Assembly (NCBI GenBank): GCA_024235735.1
Contig: JACKLU010000005.1
Coordinates: forward strand, 116,154 to 180,153
Direction of reading: 5' to 3'
Source: Burkholderiales bacterium
GTDB taxonomy: Bacteria > Pseudomonadota > Gammaproteobacteria > Burkholderiales > Nitrosomonadaceae
Length of the DNA: 64,000 bases
The position numbers and the translations under genes are program-made. Shown one piece after another: positions 19,429-28,553 of the stretch (position 1 is the stretch's first letter; the number at the start of each line of letters is the position of its first letter). The notes under the pieces are model-generated. The model ran no database searches. It was not told the DNA's origin and saw only the letters and a program-made list of their open reading frames with translations.

Positions 19429-20753
19429 TGTGATTTCTCCTTTTGAAATAATTTGTTGTACCTGTTTACGATCATTAAACCTGCACAAACCATGACCAGA
19501 AAAAGAACTGTTAAAGAAAATTGAATCTCGAAACTCCAGCCTTTGTCAGCAATAATTGCCACGATTACCGTAACCATCAGCCCCGTAACAATATTTATCA
19601 ATGGAGCGGGAAGGAGTTTTTGTTGTTTGGATACTTTCTCACCATGCAATGTCCGTAAACGTAACGCCGTGTGCAGAAGGATTGCGTAAATTAGGCAGAT
19701 GATAAGTGCCGCTACTTCAGAAAGTATGGCGATATCTATCTCGGCTATTGCACAAAAAACAGCGATGACTAAGCCGCTTGTACCCAGGAAAAGCAGAGGC
19801 CATACAGGAACGCCGTGCCGGTTGATATTTGAACTAAAGGATTCAGGCAGATAGCCTTCTCTTGCGACGGCATATATCAAACGTGTTGCACCGATTAAAC
19901 CCACATTAAATGAAGATAGAACCGCCAAGCTTGAAAGAACAAAAATTAAAAAGGAGCCAGACTCTCCCAGCGAGTATGTCGCCATGGATACATGAGGCGT
20001 CATGGAATGATGTGCAGTATCGTGGTTTAAGTAGGCTTGCATGGAAACCGAAAAGAGAAAGTAATAAACAACGAGTACCGCAATTGAAGCGGTGAGGACT
20101 TTCGGTATGTCTCCAGCTGCTTTTCTGGAAGTGTTGGCGCTGTTTGTTGTCCACTCAAAGCCGACAAACAGAAAGAATGCGATAATTAACATTTCCAGCA
20201 GACTGTCGAGAGCTGTTTCAGCCGGAATAGCGCTATTTGCCGATTCTTCGGGAACTTTGATCCATACCAGCAGTGCTAACAGAAGGGATATGAATACTAG
20301 CAGCAATACCATTCCTATTTGTGCGCGCTTGGAGAAATTCAGGCCATACCAGTTAATTCCCATTACAAATAGAAATAACGCAGTAACGATAAGCGCCGGG
20401 TGGCTGATATTGAACAGAACCGAAAAGATCTGTCCGAGCAATTTTCCTTCAATACCCGCAACCAGAAGCAGCATAATCACATAACCAAGCACTACTCCCA
20501 ATCCGATAAAGTTGCCCCAGGCATTTCGTATATAAGTCCAAATACCGAATGCGCCTGGATACATTAGAGAAAGTTCTCCGACGGATTTGGCAACAATGTA
20601 TGCGATTGAACCAGCCAGTAAGATAATATAGGGCGTATAAATGCCACTCTGGTGATTGAACATTTGGCTCAGTACCGCAAAGCAGCTTACAGCCAGGGCC
20701 ATTCCAACACCAAGTGTTAAATTAGATAAAAATGCTTTCTTGTCTCTAATCAT
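19425..20753 (-). CDS. APC-family amino acid permease
   Basis: 442 residues with about 12 hydrophobic segments. The family signature near the N-terminus (LLAGSIAYIVAKSVGELSLM, then PGAFGIWTYIRNAWG) and the segment GFEWTTNSANTSRKAAGDIP mark the amino acid-polyamine-organocation family. The start overlaps the SCP2-like gene's stop (TAATG), and the stop overlaps the diiron gene's start. It may import an amino acid or amine used by the aminotransferase of the same operon, or move a small product; the substrate cannot be deduced. Confidence 0.85.
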   Translation of the reverse strand: MIRDKKAFLSNLTLGVGMALAVSCFAVLSQMFNHQSGIYTPYIILLAGSIAYIVAKSVGELSLMYPGAFGIWTYIRNAWGNFIGLGVVLGYVIMLLLVAGIEGKLLGQIFSVLFNISHPALIVTALFLFVMGINWYGLNFSKRAQIGMVLLLVFISLLLALLVWIKVPEESANSAIPAETALDSLLEMLIIAFFLFVGFEWTTNSANTSRKAAGDIPKVLTASIAVLVVYYFLFSVSMQAYLNHDTAHHSMTPHVSMATYSLGESGSFLIFVLSSLAVLSSFNVGLIGATRLIYAVAREGYLPESFSSNINRHGVPVWPLLFLGTSGLVIAVFCAIAEIDIAILSEVAALIICLIYAILLHTALRLRTLHGEKVSKQQKLLPAPLINIVTGLMVTVIVAIIADKGWSFEIQFSLTVLFLVMVCAGLMIVNRYNKLFQKEKSQ

Positions 20754-21106
20754 TAGAATCCCCAGAGAATAAGGCTCACAGCGTCAAGCTTGACCTTGTC
20801 GGCTTCCTCGCCGTAGACCTCAAGTTGACCTGATGAATAAGCACTCAGGGGATTTAACTGTCCAGAGAAAATGCTCTCCAGAACCTGTTGTTTACCGCAG
20901 ACCAACAAGATGGAGTCATCATTGTCATCAGGATCCGCTGGTTTTATCGTGGCGATCTGTCCATCCTGAATATCAAGCTGATAGCAGAGATGGGTATCCT
21001 GCGCTTCAATAAAAAATCTCGGCTTCCAGTTGATAATTATTGATTTGACACGCTGATTGTTATTGGCCTTCTGTTGAAAGTTGCCAAGTACTGTTTCTAA
21101 TGACAT
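20753..21106 (-). CDS. SCP2-like lipid-binding protein
   Basis: 117 residues, ATG at 21106 with AAGGAA upstream. The pattern of a sterol-carrier-protein-2 domain is visible: an amphipathic start, WKPRFFIEAQ, DGQIATIKPAD, SILLVCGKQQVLESIFSG and the 'LNPLSAYSSGQLEVYGEEAD' stretch, in which the family usually has a G-x-hydrophobic-G pattern. SCP2 domains hold fatty acyl or sterol-like ligands in a tunnel. As a small soluble member of the lipid operon it could hold the hydrophobic intermediate or product between enzymes. It is followed at once by the permease gene. Confidence 0.75.
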   Translation of the reverse strand: MSLETVLGNFQQKANNNQRVKSIIINWKPRFFIEAQDTHLCYQLDIQDGQIATIKPADPDDNDDSILLVCGKQQVLESIFSGQLNPLSAYSSGQLEVYGEEADKVKLDAVSLILWGF

Positions 21107-21197
21107 ATTGTAGTTCCTTAACTACTCAGGTTTTCGATGTTCTGAATCCCATAAGAATGAAGATGAGTGGAATCAGGTAAATCTTTTTATGAAATCA

Positions 21198-23867
21198 CTA
21201 CATAATCATTTGATTATGTTCTGGAGTGTACGTTTTGTCTTTGCTCCGATAGATGAGCTCCTCAAAACCAGCTGAGATGGCAAGATCATAGATCTCGCAC
21301 GCTTCTTGATAATCAAGACGATCCCCGATGCTGTAATCATGTCGGACACCCTGCATACATAATGTAACGGTCTCTCCCAGGCAGGCCAGATTAATTCCAG
21401 GAGGAAATCCAAGCACATCTTCGGTTCTGAATTTTAAAGATTGCGGATAACTAAGAATGCCTCCTTCAAAAACAAAAACATCCTTCCGCTTGTTCGCGAC
21501 AATATTCATGAAATCAAGCGGTCTGGATACATCACAGACAACAGCACCTGAACACAGCCAGTCAGCATCAATAAAAGACTTTCCTGCGCTGGTGGCTGAA
21601 ATGACAACTTGGCAACCGCCCAGCTCCTTTTCAACATCAATACTGGTAGAGATGGGGGGAGCAATATGAAGTTTTTCTCTAAATAACTGGTTTATGCTGC
21701 AAGCAAATGCTTCATAATTTTTCTGATCGAAATCATTCAACAGTTCTATTATTTTTTTCTGCCCTAGCAGATTGAATAAATAATTTCTGAGCTCATGTTG
21801 TTTGGTTGACTGGTGCACTTGCAATGCATGCCAGTAAATCTCTCCTGCAATAGTCATCAGTTTTTTCTGTGCAAATGGATTGTTTGGGTTGCCAAACAAG
21901 GCGAGATGTCTGGTTTCGGCGGATAAATGCAGAGAAATAATGCGGCCAATAGAGCCTGCAGCCCCAATGACAGCAACTCGAGTGCAGGCCATGCTGATTT
22001 TCTGCTGCTTACACGCCTTGATTAATGCATTGGCGCTGGCGATAGCCGTCAGACTGTTACCTGTCGTGATGTGTACACCCTTATTAACTGCTTCCTTGCC
22101 ACCTTTGGAAATAACAGATGTGAAAGCACCTAAACCTACAATGTCGACATCGAGGGATTTTGCAACCTCAATATATTCATCAACCAGTGCTTCTCGCTCT
22201 GTTTTTCCGAGATGCAACATCTGGTGGGGTGTTAATGGTGATGCAACTAGATGTCCCATGATCCATTTGCCGTTTTCGTCACCAGCTACAGGAAAGCTTT
22301 TGACTCGGGCCGGGGTATTAAACTTGGTTGCCCAGGGTTTTATCCAGTTAAGCCAGTTTTCTTTTTTACCATTCTGTTGAATTGAAACAGGCAGGCTTTC
22401 AAACAATAACTGCTCATCAAGCGGGTGAATCAGGAAAGCAAAGCTGCCGACACATTTGGAATGATCGAGTAGAAACTTTTCTCCGTATGAAACCGTTAAC
22501 TTGCTTTGTTCCAAGGCGTTGGAACGATCGCTGACTTTTTTCTCGTTGACCGCATAGCCAAGCAGTTCCCAGAATCTGCTGGTAGAGATCAGTTTTGCGG
22601 CCTCCTCCAGCGCTCTGATTGCAAGGTCAATCTGTTCTTTCGTAACCGTCAGCGCCGGTTCTAGACGCAAAACATCTGCTTTGTTAGTAGCAGGTGCGGT
22701 AAGAATGCCATGTTTGTCCAGTAAATATCCGGAGATAAGCGGTGGAACGAATCCCAGCTCAGCGGCATGCGCTGTAAACATACTTTTGTTCCAACTTTGT
22801 GTATTGATATACAAACCCAGCATGAGACCTTTGCCATCAACTTTGGAGTAGGCGTCGGGATAGCGATGCACTAATTCCTGCAACCTTTCCTTGAAATATC
22901 CTCCCATGACTTTCACATTATTGAGTATGGCATCATCATTCGTAAGCTTATCCAATGAGGCCAGAGCAACGTCACATATCACACCATTCGAGGAAAAGGT
23001 TGAGCTGTGATATAAGCCGAATTCTTCCCGCCAGCACTTCTTGGTGCAAAGCATCGCGCCAATAGGAATCATGCCTCCACCTAGCGCTTTCGATAACAGC
23101 AAAATATCAATGCTTTCGGAGTCAGCTAGATATTCTGTTGCAAACAGGCTTCCAGTGCGTCCGAGACCGGTCTGAATTTCATCCACGATAATGAGCGTGT
23201 TATATTGATGACATAGAACCGTTGCTTTGGAAATATAATCACTGGCCGGAGTACGCATGCCGCTTTCTCCTTGAATGGGCTCAATGAGGAATGCGGCTAC
23301 GTCTCTTTGTTGTAATCGTTGCTCGAGAGCAGTCAGATCGTCGAAGGGCACCTTATCAAAATGTTGTGTGTCAACCAGAAAAGGCTTGCTGTAAACTGGG
23401 TTTGCTGTTGCTGAAACAGCACCCATCGTCTTTCCGTGGAATCCGTTCATTGCACTTAAAATGACATGGCGCTTTGTGGCGCAGCGTGCCAGTTTAATGG
23501 CTGCCTCCACTGTTTCGGTTCCACTGTTTGTAAATACTGCATACTGAAATTTTCCTGGCGCAAGATTAATCAGGCGCTCCGCCAGACGTCTTGAAGCATC
23601 AGTTACAAATGGCTGAATGAATCCAGGTGAATGCGTATCAAGCTTGTCCTTAATGATCTGTATTAGATCGTCCGGATTGTGTCCAAAAGGTACTGCGCCG
23701 TATTGTGCAAGAAAGTCAAGAATGGGTTCGCCTTTTTCTGGGTAAAGATAGGCGCCTTTTGCTTCCTTGATTTTTTTGTTAAATTTGATCTGATTTAGTA
23801 AGAATTGCCTGTCAGGATTGATGAAAGGGGAAATTTCTTTCGTCAATTGTGAAATATTTATTGTCAT
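21198..23867 (-). CDS. Fusion: class III aminotransferase + acyl-thioester (AAR-like) reductase
   Basis: 889 residues from the ATG at 23867 (GAGGTG six bases upstream). Residues ~1-430 are a PLP-dependent class III aminotransferase: TNSGTETVEAAIKLAR, DEIQTGLGRTG, and the PLP lysine in LLSKALGGGMIPIGAM. Residues ~460-889 match the layout of cyanobacterial acyl-ACP reductase: DIVGLGAFTSVI, TTGNSLTA, a Rossmann motif VAVIGAAGSIGR, VVISATSAGK, FEGGIL and ACLGET, whose cysteine (about residue 829) aligns with the known catalytic cysteine. The fusion could reduce an acyl thioester to an aldehyde and transaminate it to a long-chain amine, as proposed for TamH of tambjamine biosynthesis. It is the first gene of the lipid cluster. 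Domain calls are strong; the product is inferred. Confidence 0.88.
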   Translation of the reverse strand: MTINISQLTKEISPFINPDRQFLLNQIKFNKKIKEAKGAYLYPEKGEPILDFLAQYGAVPFGHNPDDLIQIIKDKLDTHSPGFIQPFVTDASRRLAERLINLAPGKFQYAVFTNSGTETVEAAIKLARCATKRHVILSAMNGFHGKTMGAVSATANPVYSKPFLVDTQHFDKVPFDDLTALEQRLQQRDVAAFLIEPIQGESGMRTPASDYISKATVLCHQYNTLIIVDEIQTGLGRTGSLFATEYLADSESIDILLLSKALGGGMIPIGAMLCTKKCWREEFGLYHSSTFSSNGVICDVALASLDKLTNDDAILNNVKVMGGYFKERLQELVHRYPDAYSKVDGKGLMLGLYINTQSWNKSMFTAHAAELGFVPPLISGYLLDKHGILTAPATNKADVLRLEPALTVTKEQIDLAIRALEEAAKLISTSRFWELLGYAVNEKKVSDRSNALEQSKLTVSYGEKFLLDHSKCVGSFAFLIHPLDEQLLFESLPVSIQQNGKKENWLNWIKPWATKFNTPARVKSFPVAGDENGKWIMGHLVASPLTPHQMLHLGKTEREALVDEYIEVAKSLDVDIVGLGAFTSVISKGGKEAVNKGVHITTGNSLTAIASANALIKACKQQKISMACTRVAVIGAAGSIGRIISLHLSAETRHLALFGNPNNPFAQKKLMTIAGEIYWHALQVHQSTKQHELRNYLFNLLGQKKIIELLNDFDQKNYEAFACSINQLFREKLHIAPPISTSIDVEKELGGCQVVISATSAGKSFIDADWLCSGAVVCDVSRPLDFMNIVANKRKDVFVFEGGILSYPQSLKFRTEDVLGFPPGINLACLGETVTLCMQGVRHDYSIGDRLDYQEACEIYDLAISAGFEELIYRSKDKTYTPEHNQMIM

Positions 23868-24149
23868 GCCTGTCACCTCAGTTTATGCTGCTGATCTGCC
23901 TTGAATCAAAAAATGTTCCAGAAAGAAGTTGAAAAACATCAAAAGCTAAAGTGATTATGCAGATTGGTCGGATTTCGCGATGTGGGAAAAATCACAAGTA
24001 GAAACTGTTGGGAAATTCTGGTGCTTGCGATTCATTTTGACCTGAGAGGACGGGGTATCAAGTGAAATAGAAAAGTTCATTAATCACGCTGGTTTGTGGT
24101 TAAATGCAACAAGTAGACAAGTATTTATCAATTTGATCAGGAGAGTTTG

Positions 24150-24431
24150 ATGGCTAGAGCGAGTGCGCGCCATATTTTGGTTAAAACCGAGGAAGAATGT
24201 AATCAACTGAAAAATGAGATTGCGCAAGGTGCGGATTTCGGTGAGATTGCCGCACAGCATTCTTTATGTCCATCAGGTAAGCAAGGTGGTGAACTGGGAG
24301 AATTCAGTCCAGGACAAATGGTGAAAGAGTTTGATACGGTCGTTTTCAGTGCGCCTGTCAATGAAGTGCAAGGTCCGGTAAAAACACAGTTCGGATACCA
24401 TCTGGTGGAAGTGACTGAGCGCAAGGAATGA
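24150..24431 (+). CDS. ppiC: Parvulin-type peptidyl-prolyl isomerase (PpiC-like)
   Basis: 93 residues, ATG at 24150 with AGGAGAG upstream; the TTG just before it is less likely. It is a single-domain parvulin: ASARHILVKTEEEC, FGEIAAQHSLCPSG, GGELGEFSPGQMV and the C-terminal QFGYHLVEVTER are all family hallmarks. There is no signal peptide, so it is the small cytoplasmic form that speeds proline isomerisation. It is read away from the lipid cluster from a shared 282-bp divergent region. A good terminator follows. Confidence 0.92.
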   Translation: MARASARHILVKTEEECNQLKNEIAQGADFGEIAAQHSLCPSGKQGGELGEFSPGQMVKEFDTVVFSAPVNEVQGPVKTQFGYHLVEVTERKE

Positions 24432-24478
24432 CTTGCGGTCAATAGTATATTTCATTGCGCTAACAATGCGGTATAAAT

Positions 24479-24511
24479 AAAGGGAGCTGAACGCGGCTCC
24501 CTTTTCCTTTT
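24479..24511 (+). terminator. Intrinsic terminator after ppiC
   Basis: AAGGGAGC (24480-24487) and GCTCCCTT (24496-24503) form an eight-pair stem with a small loop, followed by TTCCTTTTT. It sits between the parvulin gene and the ABC exporter gene, which therefore seem to be separate units. Confidence 0.75.
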
Positions 24512-24542
24512 TGAAGTTTCCGTTTGTATTCAACATTGATCT

Positions 24543-26306
24543 ATGCAGCATCAAGTGTCTGATAAAAAAGCGCGCTGGCAGCTTGTTAAGGCGTTATCGG
24601 GTTTTGTTTTGCCTTATCGGCGTCAGATTATCTATAGCCTGATGGCGTTGTTGTTTACGGCGGTCATAACCTTGTCAATCGGGCAAGGCATTCGCCTGTT
24701 GATAGACCATGGATTTGCGACGCAATCCAGAATGCTGCTGAGTCAGTATGTGGTGATTTTTTTATGTCTGGTGCTGGCGCTTGCGGCAGGCACATTTACG
24801 CGTTATTACTGGGTAACCTGGCTGGGTGAGCGTGTAATCGCGGATATACGTTGCAATGTGTTTAATCATTTGATTCATCTTCATCCGGGATTTTTTGAGA
24901 AAAACCGTGGTGCGGAAATTCAGTCCCGGCTTACGGCTGATATGACGTTGCTGCAGTCGGTTATTGGTTCTTCAATCTCGTTCGCGCTGCGTAATTTAAT
25001 CATGATGGTCGGCGGCATGATCTGGTTGTTTGTTACCAATGCGAAACTGACAGTCATTGTGTTAATTTGTGTGCCATTGGTGGTCGCGCCGATTTTGATT
25101 TTCGGGCGACGTGTGCGCGGGCTGTCCAGGGAAAGTCAGGACAAGGTGGCTGTGGTAGGCGCGTATGTGGGGGAAGTATTGAGTCAGATTAAGACAGTTC
25201 AGGCATACAATCATCAATCGATAGATCAGCAAAAATTTCATGACTATGTTGAAGATGCTTTTGCGGTTGCTAAACGTCGCACTATTCAACGCGCACTTCT
25301 CGTAACACTGGTCATCATTCTGGTATTGGGCGCCGTGGGTGTGATGCTCTGGGTCGGTGGCATCGATGTGATTGAGGGCCGCATTAGCGGGGGTGAATTG
25401 GCTGCATTCGTATTTTATAGTGTCATTGTGGGGTCTGCTGTGGCATCGGTTTCGGAGGTGATCGGTGAGTTGCAGCGTGCTGCGGGTGCAGCCGAGCGTA
25501 CCATGGAACTTCTGCGAGTGCCCAGCGAAATACAGTCTCCTCTGGTTGCGCAGGCGCTGCCCAGAGTGTCGGGCGCTATAGCCATTGATAATTTATCTTT
25601 TGCTTATCCATCGCGCCCGGATGTGTACGCAATTGATCGGCTTACGTTACAGATAGATTCAGGTGAAACAATGGCATTGGTTGGTCCTTCGGGTGCGGGT
25701 AAATCGACTTTGCTTGATTTACTGCTACGTTTTTATGACTGCCAGTCGGGAAGCATCAAGCTGGATGGCATTGATATTCGGCAAGTCGATCTTTCTGCAT
25801 TACGTCAGTGTTTCGCTTTGGTATCGCAAACACCCGCGCTGTTTTATGGGTCAATTTATGAAAATCTGCGGTACGCTCGTCCCGATGCGACGCAGTGTGA
25901 AGTCGAAGCGGCTGCAAAACTGGCTTACGCACATGATTTTATCGTTGAAATGCCGCAGGGTTATCAGACACAATTGGGCGATATGGGACAAGGCTTGTCA
26001 GGCGGACAGAAGCAGCGATTAGCGATAGCACGGGCTATACTGGCAGATGCCCCAATCCTGTTACTGGACGAAGCGACCAGTGCACTTGATGCGCAAAGTG
26101 AATACTGGATACAACAGGCGCTTGAGCAATTAATGAATAATCGAACCACGATTGTTATCGCGCATCGATTGTCTACAGTGCAGACAGCAGACCGGATAGC
26201 AGTATTCAATCAAGGACGGCTGGAAGCAATTGGCACACATGCCGAGTTGATGGCTACAAATCAATTATATTCTCAGTTGGCTTCCTTGCAGTTCAAATTA
26301 ACGTGA
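24543..26306 (+). CDS. ABC exporter, MsbA/ABCB type (fused membrane and ATPase domains)
   Basis: 587 residues. Six membrane helices occupy about residues 15-300; the ATPase domain follows, with Walker A GPSGAGKST, Q-loop VSQTPALFYGSIYENL, signature LSGGQKQR, Walker B ILLLDEATSALD and switch IAHRLST. The half-transporter should act as a homodimer. The subgroup contains MsbA (lipid A flippase) and many lipid or drug exporters; sequence alone does not separate them. It starts 52 bp after the terminator of ppiC. Its neighbour, the lipid cluster, is on the other strand, so a link with it is only possible. Confidence 0.92.
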   Translation: MQHQVSDKKARWQLVKALSGFVLPYRRQIIYSLMALLFTAVITLSIGQGIRLLIDHGFATQSRMLLSQYVVIFLCLVLALAAGTFTRYYWVTWLGERVIADIRCNVFNHLIHLHPGFFEKNRGAEIQSRLTADMTLLQSVIGSSISFALRNLIMMVGGMIWLFVTNAKLTVIVLICVPLVVAPILIFGRRVRGLSRESQDKVAVVGAYVGEVLSQIKTVQAYNHQSIDQQKFHDYVEDAFAVAKRRTIQRALLVTLVIILVLGAVGVMLWVGGIDVIEGRISGGELAAFVFYSVIVGSAVASVSEVIGELQRAAGAAERTMELLRVPSEIQSPLVAQALPRVSGAIAIDNLSFAYPSRPDVYAIDRLTLQIDSGETMALVGPSGAGKSTLLDLLLRFYDCQSGSIKLDGIDIRQVDLSALRQCFALVSQTPALFYGSIYENLRYARPDATQCEVEAAAKLAYAHDFIVEMPQGYQTQLGDMGQGLSGGQKQRLAIARAILADAPILLLDEATSALDAQSEYWIQQALEQLMNNRTTIVIAHRLSTVQTADRIAVFNQGRLEAIGTHAELMATNQLYSQLASLQFKLT

Positions 26307-26408
26307 AGCTTCGTTTAAGAGAATAAGAAATCGCGCTGTGTTTCGGTATGGGTTTAATATCAAAGCAAAATAAATATCTATGAGAGTAAGAGACTAATAA
26401 TGTTTGCA

Positions 26409-26437
26409 TTGACTGGTTATGGATATCAGTTTAGAAT
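26409..26437 (+). promoter_or_regulatory. Sigma70-type promoter of the atp operon
   Basis: TTGACT (26409-26414) and TAGAAT (26432-26437) are separated by exactly 17 bp. This is a near-consensus -35/-10 pair, 51 bp upstream of the atpI start and pointing into the operon. It is the best promoter match I saw in the window. Confidence 0.7.
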
Positions 26438-26487
26438 TCCGCCTTTTCATGGCGTAGAGAAAGTCGCTTTGCTCCAGGATAAAGACA

Positions 26488-26859
26488 ATGTTGTCTTGGA
26501 TAACAGTTAAACCACTACAGACGGTTTTGCGCTGGCAGTTGTTGGCTACGGTAATCATAGCCACTGGATTGGCAGTATGCTGTGGTTCTGGAGTTGCCGT
26601 GTCAGCGTTGCTGGGGGGGATGGTAAGCGTACTTTCTTCCGCGGTGTTTGCAGTGATTGTTTCTCGCCATCAGGGTTATACGGCAGGAGGAACGATAAGA
26701 ACGGCATTGAGAGCCGAAGCAGTGAAAATTACACTGATTGTTCTTTTGCTCTGGATGGTATTTAAGGTGTATGAAGACGTTCATGCTTTCGCATTTATAG
26801 GCGTGTTTATCCTGACGGTCATCATGCACAGTATGGCATTGTTTGTGTCAGAAAAATAA
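26488..26859 (+). CDS. atpI: ATP synthase protein I
   Basis: 123 residues with four hydrophobic helices, first gene of a complete F1Fo operon. AtpI proteins help assemble the c-ring and may aid Mg2+ uptake; they are poorly conserved, so the call relies on position, length and topology (Gly/Ala-rich second helix GVAVSALLGGMVSVLSSAVF). The ATG at 26488 follows CAGGATAAAGACA. Confidence 0.85.
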   Translation: MLSWITVKPLQTVLRWQLLATVIIATGLAVCCGSGVAVSALLGGMVSVLSSAVFAVIVSRHQGYTAGGTIRTALRAEAVKITLIVLLLWMVFKVYEDVHAFAFIGVFILTVIMHSMALFVSEK

Positions 26860-26913
26860 ACAAGAATTAATGTAATCAGATAAATAATATATCTCATAAA
26901 TAAGCAGGCAGTG

Positions 26914-27723
26914 ATGGCAGCGGATACAGAGCTTACCCCAACTAAATATATCGATCATCATTTAACACACATGACCGTTCAGGTCAAAGAAGGAGCGTTC
27001 TGGGCATTGCATCTGGATACGCTGGTGACATCCATAATTCTAGGCATTATCGGAATGGGTTGCGTGTGGTTGATTGTGCGCAGAGCGACTCCGGGGGTGC
27101 CAAGCAGGCGACAGGCTTTCGTCGAATTAATGATTGAGTTCATTGATAACGAAGTAAAGAATACCTTTCATGGAAATCGACACGTGTTTGTCGCGCCGAC
27201 CGCATTAACAGTATTTGTTTGGGTATTGTTAATGAACACCATGGATATTATGCCCATTGATATTACAGCTTGGGTCACGGAAAATGTTTTTGGCTTGCAT
27301 TACTGGAAGATAGTTCCGACAACTGATGTTAATACGACTTTTGCACTGGCATTAACAATTTGGTTCCTGATGATTTTCTTTAGCGTAAAAGTTAAGGGAC
27401 TAGGGGGGTGGATGTATGAGCTGTTCTGTACCCCATTTGGTAAAAATCCGTTGCTGTGGATCTTAAATCTGCTGTTCAATTTTATTGAATATGTTTCAAA
27501 ACCGCTTTCTCATTCGTTGCGTTTGTTTGGCAATATTTATGCGGGTGAAATTATATTTTTGTTATTAGGCATGTGGGCTGCAACAGGCGTGGCTGGTGCA
27601 TTTTTTGGTGCAATACTCGGAGCAGGTTGGGCAATATTTCATATATTGATCGTGACTTTGCAGGCATTCATATTTATGATGCTGGCTGTCGTGTATATAT
27701 CAATGGCGCATGAATCACATTAA
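26914..27723 (+). CDS. atpB: F0 ATP synthase subunit a
   Basis: 269 residues from the ATG at 26914 (a GTG lies one codon upstream). It is a membrane protein that forms the proton half-channels against the c-ring. The essential arginine lies in HSLRLFGNIYAGEII, a family hallmark, and the C-terminal helix has LQAFIFMMLAVVYISMAHE. There is an extended N-terminus before the first helix, as in other betaproteobacteria. Second gene of the operon. Confidence 0.97.
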   Translation: MAADTELTPTKYIDHHLTHMTVQVKEGAFWALHLDTLVTSIILGIIGMGCVWLIVRRATPGVPSRRQAFVELMIEFIDNEVKNTFHGNRHVFVAPTALTVFVWVLLMNTMDIMPIDITAWVTENVFGLHYWKIVPTTDVNTTFALALTIWFLMIFFSVKVKGLGGWMYELFCTPFGKNPLLWILNLLFNFIEYVSKPLSHSLRLFGNIYAGEIIFLLLGMWAATGVAGAFFGAILGAGWAIFHILIVTLQAFIFMMLAVVYISMAHESH

Positions 27724-27769
27724 TTTTTTTGTTACAACAAGTCATTAATCTTAACTAAAGGAAATAGGC

Positions 27770-28042
27770 ATGGAGAATGTAGAATATTTGGCCCTGATTC
27801 AAGCATATACAGGAATCGGTATTGGTTTGATGATTGGATTGGGCGCGGCTGGAGCGTGTATTGGTGTGGGCGTGATGTGTAGTCGTTTCCTTGAGGGTGC
27901 TGCCCGTCAACCTGAAATGATCCCTACCCTGCAAGGTAAAGTCTTTCTATTGTTAGGCTTGACTGATGCTTCATTCATTATTGCTGTTGGTTTGGCTATG
28001 CTTTTTGCATTTGGAAATCCATTGCTTGCAGTGATTCAGTAA
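27770..28042 (+). CDS. atpE: F0 ATP synthase subunit c
   Basis: 90 residues, two helices joined by the polar loop ARQPE. The ion-binding carboxylate is Asp66 (LLGLTDASFII), typical of proton-driven enzymes; I do not see the Gln/Glu-Ser set of sodium-driven rings. It is preceded by AAAGGAAATAGGC. It builds the rotor ring turned by proton flow. Confidence 0.97.
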   Translation: MENVEYLALIQAYTGIGIGLMIGLGAAGACIGVGVMCSRFLEGAARQPEMIPTLQGKVFLLLGLTDASFIIAVGLAMLFAFGNPLLAVIQ

Positions 28043-28073
28043 AACAAAATCTAAGAACCAATATGGGTTGGTT

Positions 28074-28553
28074 ATGAATATAAATTTTACATTAATTTCT
28101 CAGGCATTAGCATTTTCAACGTTTATCTGGTTTACCGTTAAGTTTGTTTGGCCGCCACTGTTGCGTGCTATCGAAGAGCGTCAAAAAACGATAGCCGATG
28201 GTTTGGCGGCAGGTGAGCGTGGTAGGCATGAATTGGAATTGGCAAGTCAGCGCGCCACGGATATTTTAAAGGAAGCTAAGCAGCAGGCATCGGATGTGAT
28301 TCTTCAAGCAGAGAAGCGCGCCTCGGAAATTGTAGAAGAAGCAAAGCGTGCGGCTAAGGAAGAAGGTGATCGCATCATTTCTGGAGCAAAAGCCGATATT
28401 CATCATGAAGTTTTCAGTGCAAAAGAAGCATTGCGGCAGCACGCTGCTAAATTAGCAGTGGCAGGGGCGGAGAAAATACTTCGTAGAGAAGTGGATGCAA
28501 AAGTGCATGCGGATATTTTGGCGTCAATTGAGGAAGATCTGAGCAATGGCTGA
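28074..28553 (+). CDS. atpF: F0 ATP synthase subunit b
   Basis: 159 residues. The start is best set at the ATG at 28074 (MNINFTLISQALAF matches the family); a TTG two codons earlier is possible. A single N-terminal helix with FVWPPLLRAIEERQ is followed by a long charged coiled coil that forms the peripheral stalk. It overlaps atpH by eight bases. Confidence 0.95.
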   Translation: MNINFTLISQALAFSTFIWFTVKFVWPPLLRAIEERQKTIADGLAAGERGRHELELASQRATDILKEAKQQASDVILQAEKRASEIVEEAKRAAKEEGDRIISGAKADIHHEVFSAKEALRQHAAKLAVAGAEKILRREVDAKVHADILASIEEDLSNG

